DNA of 5,977 nt from Pirellulaceae bacterium (GTDB lineage Bacteria > Planctomycetota > Planctomycetia > Pirellulales > Pirellulaceae): contig JADLDX010000532.1 in the NCBI GenBank assembly GCA_020846515.1, positions 1-5,977 on the forward strand, written 5' to 3'. Shown here piece after piece: positions 1-5,722 of the stretch (position 1 is its first letter; every line of letters starts with the position of its first letter). The notes below the pieces were generated by a model. That model worked only from the letters and a program-made list of their open reading frames with translations, did not search any database and was not told where the DNA came from. Made by a program: the position numbers and the translations under genes.

Positions 1-269
1 GTGGCATACATGGCATCCCGATCCGCAGTGTCCTTAGTCTGCAACAACTGGCCGGCGACTTGATAGGACTCGATGATGAACGCCGGTGGCGGCAGGATGT
101 CCGCGATCAGGTCCTTGCCTTCGATGACTTGGCTGTGCAAATCACCGCCAACTTTGACCTGATTGACGGTAGTGACTGCCAGGGTGCCCAATACTACTAG
201 ACTGGAAAGGCAACACCCCAAAGTCATCAAGAAAAGCGTACTGGCATTTTGTCGATTCAAAATCTGCAT
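1..269 (-). CDS. Methyl-accepting chemotaxis protein, N-terminal part (cut by window edge)
   Basis: This is a membrane chemoreceptor fragment: 89 codons are open from the ATG at 269-267 to the left edge. Residues about 11-33 form a hydrophobic first membrane helix after a short N-terminus with one Arg. The following sensor region carries the block GKDLIADILPPPAFIIESY (residues 51-69), which I recall as a recurrent motif in the extracytoplasmic part of many methyl-accepting chemotaxis proteins. The second helix, HAMP and signalling domains would lie outside the window. It sits 113 bp downstream of cheW on the same strand, which supports a receptor that signals through CheW to a CheA kinase. 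A weak AGAG lies about 7 bases before the start. The gap after cheW holds a small GTCAGG/CCTGAC hairpin (339-364) without a T-run, so co-transcription is plausible. The family call is good, but the ligand is unknown. Confidence 0.83.
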   Translation of the reverse strand, partial: MQILNRQNASTLFLMTLGCCLSSLVVLGTLAVTTVNQVKVGGDLHSQVIEGKDLIADILPPPAFIIESYQVAGQLLQTKDTADRDAMYA

Positions 270-382
270 ATTTAATCTCTATCGGGCAAAAATTGGTTAC
301 TGAGAAAGGTTTGAAGTTACTGGACGTCGCGATCATGCGTCAGGTCTCGACTGGGACGCCTGACAGACTCGGATCGCTCGAG

Positions 383-871
383 TTACGCTACAGCCGCTAC
401 GGCCGGTTCAACGCTAATCAAGTTGCTAATGTTCAAGATGGTGATCAGTCGGTCAGCAGACTTAGCGATACCGTTGACCACGGATGAACCAGCTTCACTG
501 GTCAACGTGGGCGGTACCTCAATGTCCGATTGGTTAACGTCCATAACATCAGACACCGCATCGACGACCAGGCCGACGATACGAGATTCAATGTTGACGA
601 CGATAATCACGGTAAACTTGTCATAATCAGCACTGGGCATGCCTAGTGTGTTGCGCAAGTCGACAATTGGTATAACCGTGCCACGCAGGTTCATGACGCC
701 CTTCACATTAGGCGGTGAATTAGGAATGGGCGTGACTCGGCTGTAGTTCTTGATCTCCTGAACGCGCAGGATCTCGATCCCAAACTCCTGATCGCTGAGC
801 GAAAACGTCAGGAACTGTTGGGTACTGAGTGACGAATTTTCATTGGGCGATACGTCGGCTTTGTCAAACAT
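383..871 (-). CDS. cheW: Chemotaxis coupling protein CheW
   Basis: A 162-residue single-domain CheW, the usual length for the family. CheW is the cytoplasmic adaptor that links chemoreceptors to the CheA histidine kinase. Visible family features are the N-terminal strand QQFLTFSLSDQEFGIEIL (residues 18-35), the signature VKGVMNLRGTVIPIVDLR (residues 56-73) with the conserved NLRG turn, and VGLVVDAVSDVMDV (residues 99-112). The C-terminal strand is ADRLITILNISNLIS. The ATG at 871 is chosen because a strong AAGGAG lies at 877-882 with a 5-base spacer. The frame stays open upstream to an ATG at 1021, but that 50-residue extension is Ser-rich, unlike CheW, and lacks a comparable ribosome site. 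A chemoreceptor gene follows on the same strand. No cheA or cheB/R lies in the window, so this is probably one of several CheW paralogues. Confidence 0.94.
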   Translation of the reverse strand: MFDKADVSPNENSSLSTQQFLTFSLSDQEFGIEILRVQEIKNYSRVTPIPNSPPNVKGVMNLRGTVIPIVDLRNTLGMPSADYDKFTVIIVVNIESRIVGLVVDAVSDVMDVNQSDIEVPPTLTSEAGSSVVNGIAKSADRLITILNISNLISVEPAVAAVA

Positions 872-1403
872 AGAAGCTCCTTGAATCGACGAAGGTGGTT
901 GCGTTTTAGGATCCACAGACAGCAATGCTCGGGGAGCTGATTGCAGCGAGGTGTATTCCCCGGACGTCGACTTCGACGTCCGTCCGGAACTTTGGGCCAT
1001 GCGTCTCGACTCGCATGCCAATTCACAGCAGCCTCACCCGGCGAAGCAGAATTGCATCGAACTCAGGAACGGCTTTAGGGTTCAACCAGGGATGAAGATA
1101 TCTGCAGGGCAGTGCAGAACGTTTGGGGTAAAGCCTATTAGACGAAAGGCTGGCCTTTCAACCTGCCGACCATGGCTAGGACTTTACCTCCGACGTGGAA
1201 AATTAGGCCACCCTCACCTATTTGTCCAGTAAAGAGGGGAAGTTTCGGGTAAATACCCACGGTTGTTCCGCCCGGCACACAGGTTGCTCAGTTTTGTCCC
1301 TCGGATCACGAAATGTGCCGTGTACCAGGGTGTCTATTACTCCCTGAGCCGTTTCGTAACACCCACTGTGTCTTTGACAAGTTGAGCGAGGGGAAAATTG
1401 ATC
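872..1403. other. Divergent intergenic region between cheW and the Gly/Tyr-rich gene
   Basis: This is 532 bases with no gene I can support. The open frames here (for example 951-1232 plus) have no family features and no ribosome site. The region must hold the cheW promoter on the left and that of the Gly/Tyr-rich gene on the right. I see no convincing -35/-10 pair. Items present are the dyad at 961-982, a small hairpin GAAAGG-CTGG-CCTTTC at 1144-1159, and short complementary segments near the right-hand gene: ACGAAA 1308-1313 with TTTCGT 1352-1357, CAGGG 1326-1330 with CCCTG 1342-1346, and GGGTGT 1328-1333 with ACACCC 1359-1364. The last two pairings exclude each other. A TTGACA-like hexamer near 1374-1380 is too close to the start codon to act as its -35. 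Confidence 0.6.
961..982. promoter_or_regulatory. 22-bp dyad upstream of cheW, candidate operator
   Basis: CGGACGTCGA (961-970) and TCGACGTCCG (973-982) are perfect reverse complements separated by CT. The centre lies about 100 bases upstream of the cheW ATG. Ten-base arms with almost no spacer suit a dimeric DNA-binding protein better than an RNA hairpin, because the loop would be only 2-4 bases. The inner GACGTC is itself a palindrome. The role is inferred from position and symmetry; no specific regulator is recognised. Confidence 0.4.
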
Positions 1404-1694
1404 ATGGTTCGAAATCTTTGGAAAGCTGCCGCTTTGGGCCTATTGGGCTTGGTAACAATCGTCGCTGTTAGCGATGATGCATCCGCCCGCAATCGGGGGC
1501 GTGGAGGGTATAGCGGCTATAGAGGCGGATACTCTAGCAGTTACCGAGCGCCTGCGACCCGCTATTATGGCGCCCCACGCGTCTACTCCAATAGCCAATA
1601 CTATGCCCCGCGTAGCTACTCGAGCGGTCGCGTTTACGTGACACCAAGCTACGGATTGAGATCGTACGGCACTGGATACGGCAACAGCTATTAA
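1404..1694 (+). CDS. Secreted Gly/Tyr/Ser-rich small protein, ended by a probable premature stop
   Basis: The first 96 residues of a low-complexity exported protein of unknown function. The N-terminus MVRNLWKAAALGLLGLVTIV is a signal peptide: Arg and Lys, a hydrophobic core, then a likely Sec cleavage site after DDASA and before RNRG (about residue 27-28). The mature part is rich in Gly, Tyr, Ser and Arg, with loose repeats such as GGYSGYRGGYSSSYR and RSYSSGRVY, and no cysteine. Such proteins are common in planctomycetes and are of unproven role, perhaps cell-surface or matrix components. The ATG at 1404 was chosen; GAGGGG ends at 1393, 10 bases away. A TTG at 1398, 4 bases from that site, would add only Leu(Met)-Ile in front and is an alternative. 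The TAA at 1692-1694 looks premature: the same frame continues with matching composition to 1868. No neighbour on this strand shares an operon with it. Confidence 0.72.
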   Translation: MVRNLWKAAALGLLGLVTIVAVSDDASARNRGRGGYSGYRGGYSSSYRAPATRYYGAPRVYSNSQYYAPRSYSSGRVYVTPSYGLRSYGTGYGNSY

Positions 1695-1868
1695 GGTAAC
1701 GGTTATGGTGTCAACAGCTATTATGGCGGCTACAACACCAGACCCTACGGTGGCAGCTTCTACGGTAACTCATTCAATGGCAATCCTTACGGGGGTGGGT
1801 ATTACTCTCCCGGTGCAAACGTAGGCGCATCCATCGGTGCCGCCATCGGCGCTGCCGTGGGTCGATGA
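1695..1868 (+). pseudogene. In-frame continuation of the Gly/Tyr-rich protein after the TAA
   Basis: After TAA 1692-1694 the same frame runs 57 codons to TGA 1866-1868. It begins GNGYGVNSYYGGYNTRPYGG and ends GANVGASIGAAIGAAVGR, a Gly/Ala-rich hydrophobic tail of the type I recall at the C-terminus of planctomycete Gly/Tyr-rich secreted proteins. The composition and Gly/Tyr/Asn codon use match the upstream part, and there is no in-frame start codon or ribosome site of its own. The stop lies in AACAGCTATTAAGG (1683-1696). An in-frame copy 30 bases later reads AACAGCTATTATGG (1713-1726), so a single T-to-A change, Tyr TAT to TAA, explains the interruption. Without it the product would be 154 residues. 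It may be a recent nonsense mutation, a sequencing error, or, less likely, read-through. Confidence 0.7.
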
Positions 1869-1881
1869 GTGTAGAAACATA

Positions 1882-1933
1882 GATGGGGACAGATCAAGCT
1901 CGCGCTTTGTATGGCGCACGCTCTGTTCCCATC
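1882..1933. repeat. 52-base palindromic element between convergent genes, REP-like or terminator-like
   Basis: GATGGGGACAGA (1882-1893) pairs with TCTGTTCCCATC (1922-1933) over 12 bases, with one G-T wobble. The 28-base interior can add AGC/GCT and GCGC/GCGC (1902-1905 with 1914-1917) around the loop TTTGTATG. It lies 13 bases after the TGA of the Gly/Tyr-rich frame, and its right arm overlaps the stop codon of the propeller gene, so it separates two convergent genes. No T-run follows on either strand, so it is not a classic intrinsic terminator. It could still stall convergent transcripts or protect RNA 3' ends, or be one copy of a dispersed REP-type palindrome. Confidence 0.55.
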
Positions 1934-3215
1934 AAGGCTTGGCGCCAATGCTCACCAGATGCCCAGTCGTCCGGTAGAACAAATGCCCCGCGCTGGCCGC
2001 GGCCGACGCATAACAGGCTTCACCCAATGAGTTTTCCGAAATCAACTCAAACGTGCGGCCCGGTCTCACCACCTTCGTGATTCCATTATCTGCCGTAAAG
2101 TAGACCAGCCCGGCGGCGGCGATCGGCGAGGTACTGTAGTGATTGCCCAGCCGTTCGAACCACAAACGTTCTCCACTGCTGGCGTCATAACAACTGGCAA
2201 TACCATCGTCACTGGTTACGAGAAAATAAGACCCAACTACGATGGGCGATGGCACGTAAGCACAGTTCTTCTTAGACCGCCATAAGACATGGGAATCCGT
2301 TACGTTGCCTGTCCCAGTCGGATCGATGGCCAAAATGTGACGATCCGGATATCCGGCTGTCAAAAACACACGTTGACCATCGTCCACCATCGAAGCTACA
2401 AACTGTTCCGTCGGTCCGTCCATGTGCCAAATCAGTTTGCCTGTCGACGGCTCGTAAGAGGTTACCGATTTACTGCCACATAAAATCATCTGAGTTCGGC
2501 CACCAAAGTCTCGAATGATCGGCGTCACGTAACTGCGAGTCTTATGTTCTCGCGCGACTCGCCATATCTCTTGACCATTGCGTTTATCCAAGGCCACGAT
2601 GAACGATTCGCCATCATGGTCGCCATTCAAAATCAACAGGTTGCCAAACAACACAGGGCAAGTGCAATATCCGTGGACACTGACAAAATCTCCAGATCGC
2701 ACCAGCCACTTTTGCTGACCTTGCATGTCGTAGGCCGCCACGACCATGCGGCCGATGGTTACATCGCGGGGCGCCGAGACATTGGTAGCCACCACGGTTC
2801 GATTGTCGGATTCCAGAAACGTGACATATACGTGCTGACCGTCGGTCGCCGGCGTACTGGACGCATAACTGTTCAGCGAATGTTTGGTCTCTAATGGTGA
2901 ATCAATAACCTTGCGTTCCCACATGACGCTGCCGGTATGCGCGTTGTAAGTGGTCAGTTTTCTGGCTCCACTTGACTTGTCGCAGCTTACCAAAAACAGT
3001 CGCTCTCCCCACACAACCGGAGAAGCATGTCCATCCCCAGCCAAGTCGATTTTCCAAGCCACATTGGAATGTTGGTCCCACTTAGTCGGCAGCGATGTCT
3101 CTGCACTATGCCCATCTCCTCGAGGGCCGCGCCAACCCGGCCATTCATCGGCCTGTAGCGACGACAGACAGAGAATCGATAACCAAACTAGTAAGCATCG
3201 AATCGCGACGAACAT
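1932..3215 (-). CDS. Secreted PQQ-like (BamB-type) beta-propeller protein
   Basis: A 427-residue exported propeller of unknown specific role. MFVAIRCLLVWLSILCLSS is a signal peptide with probable cleavage after LQA (residue 22). The mature protein opens with DEWPGWRGPRGDG (residues 23-35), the usual start of the large planctomycete family of PQQ-binding-like repeat proteins. Blades carry the repeat x-D-x-x-x-G-x-x-x-W: AHTGSVMWE (92-100), DMQGQQKW (163-170), DKRNGQEIW (210-218), EPSTGKLIW (255-263) and DASSGERLW (344-352). No catalytic dehydrogenase motif or haem site is visible, so a scaffold or binding role is more likely than PQQ enzyme activity. The ATG at 3215 is chosen because AAGGA (3224-3228) stands 8 bases away and the signal peptide starts there. 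The frame is open 43 codons further, to an ATG at 3344 that overlaps the kinase-like gene's stop as ATGA, but that extension has no export signal. It is probably co-transcribed with the upstream kinase-like gene. Confidence 0.9.
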   Translation of the reverse strand: MFVAIRCLLVWLSILCLSSLQADEWPGWRGPRGDGHSAETSLPTKWDQHSNVAWKIDLAGDGHASPVVWGERLFLVSCDKSSGARKLTTYNAHTGSVMWERKVIDSPLETKHSLNSYASSTPATDGQHVYVTFLESDNRTVVATNVSAPRDVTIGRMVVAAYDMQGQQKWLVRSGDFVSVHGYCTCPVLFGNLLILNGDHDGESFIVALDKRNGQEIWRVAREHKTRSYVTPIIRDFGGRTQMILCGSKSVTSYEPSTGKLIWHMDGPTEQFVASMVDDGQRVFLTAGYPDRHILAIDPTGTGNVTDSHVLWRSKKNCAYVPSPIVVGSYFLVTSDDGIASCYDASSGERLWFERLGNHYSTSPIAAAGLVYFTADNGITKVVRPGRTFELISENSLGEACYASAAASAGHLFYRTTGHLVSIGAKP

Positions 3216-3256
3216 GGGCAAGATCCTTAGATGTACCAGGCGGGAACTGCACGCTA

Positions 3257-3320
3257 AGCACGTGGACGCGTCCGATTCGGGAGTAAGGCACGTAAATTTG
3301 GAAGGACGAGTCCACGTGCT
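3257..3320. repeat. 17-bp-arm inverted repeat with CACGTG cores between kinase-like and propeller genes
   Basis: AGCACGTGGACGCGTCC (3257-3273) and GGACGAGTCCACGTGCT (3304-3320) are reverse complements except for one base and flank 30 bases. Each arm contains the palindrome CACGTG. The element fills half of the 125-bp gap between the kinase-like stop codon (3341-3343) and the propeller's ribosome site (3224-3228). In RNA it would form a stem of 11 pairs, one mismatch and 5 pairs. No T-run follows the stem on the minus strand, so it is more likely an RNA-processing or attenuating hairpin, or a paired protein-binding site, than a standard terminator. Confidence 0.6.
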
Positions 3321-3340
3321 CATTGTAAGCAAGTTGGCGG

Positions 3341-4987
3341 TCATTTGAGTCCATCCAAGCGGCTACGGGCAGTGGAGACCGGAGCCGCCAACTCTTGATT
3401 GTCGGCATATAGATGCAATACGCTCTCCCAGATTTCCCTGGCGTTTTGGACACTGCCCTTTTTAAACAGCTCGTCCGCTTCATTCAACTTCGACATGAGC
3501 AATTTCTGAAGTTCATCTGCATCCAAAGGCCGGGACTCTAACTCTTTAATGCGACGACCAGCCAGAGTAACCACCGGCAAATCAGCTGGGTCATCTGACA
3601 AGAGTTTGACCATGCTGCGATACATTTCCAAAGCCGTGATACGATCGCCGAACTTTTCGTAGCGGCTGGCCTCGAGATAACGTCGCTCGATTTCACGTTC
3701 TGGCGTGCGATTGTTTTTCGCCATGCGTTCCAACCGGCGCTCGGCATCCACTGAATCGACGTAGTCGATTTGCGAGCGGGCCCAAGTGGCGTCTTCGGTA
3801 TCTGGGAAACGTGTTACGAGATCATCCAGATAGAGATCGCGAGCTGAATCCCAATCGTCAAACTCCTCACTGGCCAACAATTTCTCGGCCCGGGCTCGCA
3901 GGGTCGTTCGGCTAAGAGGCAACATCAACCAAACCGCCAGGGCTACGCTCAGCACGAGAGCCCCGACCAGTGCCCAGGCGCTTTCCCAGATCGGTTGTTC
4001 CCGTGAACGTCGAACCTTTTTGGGCTTAATCCCCAAGACCTTTTCAGCTTCTTGACGATCGGCCTGCTTCAATTTCAGTGGACTGAATCCACCGGTAGCA
4101 TGCTGCAACACGCCAGCCCCTTCGATACCACGACGCTCAGCCTCTTTAAACGCCAGGCAGACGGCGGCTGCGCCAAACGGACGTTGCTGCGGATCTTTTG
4201 CCAGCAGTTGATCAACAATAGCGCTCAGCCAAATCGGACAATCAAGCACTTGCGATTGAACACTGGCCGGAACAGTGCGCTGCATGTGCGCCATCAGTTC
4301 CGAGATGTTACCGGCGATTAGCGGTGGTTGACCAACCAACATGGTGTAGAGGACAGCGCCCAACGCATACAGATCACTCTTCTCGCTGGGAACTGCGTCC
4401 GGTGCCAGCAATTCGGGGGCGACATACATCAGTTCGTCCAGCCCCGGTGGCGCGCCACCGATAGCCGACGCGATTGCCTCTCTTCGGAAGTCGGTAAGTT
4501 TAATTAGGTCCTGAGTTGGTGCAGCGGCGTCACTACCTTGAGACTGGGAAAGCAAGTGGGGCAAAAGCAGCTTTTCCGGTCGGAGGCGGCCATGAACCCA
4601 ACCCAACAGATGGGCGTATTGCAGGGCATCGGCCAGTTGTTTGCCATAGGCGAATGCCGTTTCCCAGGGAAGTCGATGCCGACGGGCCAACAATTTGTCG
4701 AGCGATTCACCGTCGATCATTTCGTAGACCAGGTAGGCGTTGCGCGCATCAAAGCCACCTCCATAGCAACGCACAATACTGGGATGCCGCAATTGCTTGA
4801 GCTGCTCCAATTGAACCGCAAAGTCCTGTCGGCTCTCGGGAGTCAGTCCGAGCGGTACGGGAAAGACACGCACGACCAAAAGCTTACGTTGTTCGACGTG
4901 GATAGCGCGAAAGACCTGACCGGAGGCGGTACGTTTGCCCAGCGGGGCTTCGAGGGCCAGGGGACCGATTCGAGACTTGAGCGACAT
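3341..4987 (-). CDS. Membrane-anchored Ser/Thr protein kinase-like protein, probable pseudokinase
   Basis: 548 residues: a PknB-type kinase fold (about 10-285), one membrane helix (about 337-357, WALVGALVLSVALAVWLML), then a helical TPR-like region (about 363-545) expected outside the cytoplasm. Fold landmarks are clear: LVYEMIDGESLDKLL (86-100), VAPEL (189-193, the APE motif) and SDLYALGAVLYTMLVGQPPL (204-223). Catalytic positions look lost. The Gly loop is LGKRTASGQVF. The VAIK lysine aligns with Arg40 (VVRVF), spaced 17 residues after Gly23 as in active kinases. The helix-C Glu aligns with Gln59. HRDLKPEN reads HGRLRPEK (132-139), so the catalytic Asp is Arg134 and the metal-binding Asn is Lys139. 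DFG is DFR (166-168). Phosphotransfer is therefore unlikely, and a binding or scaffold role is inferred. The ATG at 4987 has only a weak AGAG upstream. The stop TGA overlaps an ATG (3344), and the propeller gene follows. Confidence 0.9.
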   Translation of the reverse strand: MSLKSRIGPLALEAPLGKRTASGQVFRAIHVEQRKLLVVRVFPVPLGLTPESRQDFAVQLEQLKQLRHPSIVRCYGGGFDARNAYLVYEMIDGESLDKLLARRHRLPWETAFAYGKQLADALQYAHLLGWVHGRLRPEKLLLPHLLSQSQGSDAAAPTQDLIKLTDFRREAIASAIGGAPPGLDELMYVAPELLAPDAVPSEKSDLYALGAVLYTMLVGQPPLIAGNISELMAHMQRTVPASVQSQVLDCPIWLSAIVDQLLAKDPQQRPFGAAAVCLAFKEAERRGIEGAGVLQHATGGFSPLKLKQADRQEAEKVLGIKPKKVRRSREQPIWESAWALVGALVLSVALAVWLMLPLSRTTLRARAEKLLASEEFDDWDSARDLYLDDLVTRFPDTEDATWARSQIDYVDSVDAERRLERMAKNNRTPEREIERRYLEASRYEKFGDRITALEMYRSMVKLLSDDPADLPVVTLAGRRIKELESRPLDADELQKLLMSKLNEADELFKKGSVQNAREIWESVLHLYADNQELAAPVSTARSRLDGLK

Positions 4988-5044
4988 GCCAACTCTGGTG
5001 CGTTGTAGACTCAGGGGGTGGTCGGAATGGCCCGCCCGCGGAAC

Positions 5045-5057
5045 TGGCAGACTGCCA
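5045..5057. promoter_or_regulatory. 13-bp dyad TGGCAG-A-CTGCCA, weak operator candidate
   Basis: A perfect 6-base inverted repeat around one central base, 58-70 bases upstream of the kinase-like ATG and in the range where an operator could act. It has the TGGC-N5-GCCA shape of many dimer sites, but a match this short can arise by chance and no regulator is identified. Confidence 0.25.
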
Positions 5058-5290
5058 AATCCGAGTTATCCTAAAAATCATACCGCAACCGTGACTGCTA
5101 TCCTGGCATATCATGCTGGAAAAGAGCTAAATTTCGTGTAGAAAATAGAGTAACTCGCCCAGTTTAGCTTGGCGTGGCACCCTGATCGGACGCATAATTC
5201 GAAGTTGGTACGCTTAATGCTCGACGAGTTACTAGGGTACGTGAGCACTGCAACAACGGCAGCCTGAGTTGGCCAGTACCAGCCTGTCGT

Positions 5291-5295
5291 AGGAG
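5291..5295 (+). promoter_or_regulatory. Ribosome binding site deciding a GTG start
   Basis: AGGAG stands 7 bases before GTG 5303. This fixes the response-regulator start at GTG: the first ATG downstream (5313) is out of frame, and starting later in frame would remove the first beta strand of the receiver fold. Confidence 0.75.
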
Positions 5296-5302
5296 TTCGG
5301 AA

Positions 5303-5698
5303 GTGCAATTTAATGAACCACAAATCCTAATCGCAGACGATGATGAAGCGCTGCGCGCCGCGTTGGCGGAGGTTTTTCAACGCCGAGGATATCGCACGAC
5401 TCTGGTCGGCGATGGCCGCGAAGCGTTGGAGGTAGTTCACTCCCGCATTACCTTGCACCTGGCCATCCTCGATGTGCACATGCCTCGTCTGAGCGGCCTG
5501 GAAACGCTGGAAGAAATTCGCCGTTTACAGGTACCGAACCTACCCTGCATTCTGATGACGGCCGAAATCAACGAGGCGATTGCCCAGCAAGCCCTAGCGC
5601 TGGCTGACTCGCCTGTTCTGGAAAAGCCTTTCGCCCTACGCACCATTACCGAAACCGTCCGCGACGTCATGCAACGCCGACACGGTTTTGCACTCTAG
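5303..5698 (+). CDS. Receiver-only (CheY/Spo0F-like) response regulator
   Basis: A 131-residue single receiver domain with no output domain, expected in the cytoplasm. Key residues are in place: the acidic cluster D12-D14 in ILIADDDE for Mg2+, the phospho-acceptor D57 in LAILDVHMPRLSG, the switch Thr86 in ILMTAE and the invariant Lys108 in LEKPF. The protein should therefore accept phosphate from a histidine kinase and act by protein-protein contact, either as a phosphorelay intermediate or as a CheY-like effector. No histidine kinase is adjacent. The divergent kinase-like gene is of the Ser/Thr type and probably inactive, so it is not an obvious donor. CheW and a chemoreceptor lie about 4.4 kb away; a link to chemotaxis is possible but unsupported. 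The start is GTG with a good AGGAG site. A repeat-rich region and a strong terminator follow the TAG immediately. Confidence 0.93.
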   Translation: MQFNEPQILIADDDEALRAALAEVFQRRGYRTTLVGDGREALEVVHSRITLHLAILDVHMPRLSGLETLEEIRRLQVPNLPCILMTAEINEAIAQQALALADSPVLEKPFALRTITETVRDVMQRRHGFAL

Positions 5699-5722
5699 CC
5701 CTCCCAAGCGCAGCTTAGCTCG

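Larger units (their letters stand above)
4988..5302. other. Divergent intergenic region between kinase-like and response-regulator genes
   Basis: 315 bases without a supported gene. It should carry promoters for both divergent genes, but I cannot place a -35/-10 pair with confidence; the AT-richer stretch near 5120-5150 is the likeliest location. Two symmetric items are visible: the dyad at 5045-5057, and the 9-base inverted pair AGTAACTCG (5149-5157) and CGAGTTACT (5225-5233), 67 bases apart, which could be chance. No RNA gene or riboswitch is recognised. Confidence 0.55.

Noticed and set aside
872..1021. N-terminal extension of CheW to an ATG at 1021
   Set aside because: The added 50 residues are Ser-rich and unlike CheW. 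The ATG at 871 has an ideal AAGGAG site and gives the usual family length.
951..1232. 93-codon open frame on the plus strand
   Set aside because: No ribosome site, no recognisable domain and erratic composition. It overlaps the cheW upstream dyad.
1883..2080. 65-codon plus-strand frame starting inside the palindrome at the convergent junction
   Set aside because: It reads through the hairpin and then antisense to the propeller C-terminus.
2544..3348. Plus-strand open frames opposite the propeller gene (2544-2894, 2950-3348)
   Set aside because: The minus strand encodes a clear propeller with signal peptide and repeats; these are antisense by-products.
4538..5008. 156-codon open frame on the plus strand inside the kinase-like gene
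   Set aside because: It is antisense to well-conserved kinase-fold sequence and has no family features of its own.
5172..5190. Sigma-54-type promoter, suggested by TGGCAC near 5175
   Set aside because: The downstream element at the required spacing reads GG, not GC, so the -12 element is missing.
5149..5233. AGTAACTCG/CGAGTTACT as paired operators
   Set aside because: Nine-base complementary words 67 bases apart are not rare enough in a 315-bp gap to call on their own; only noted in the region entry.
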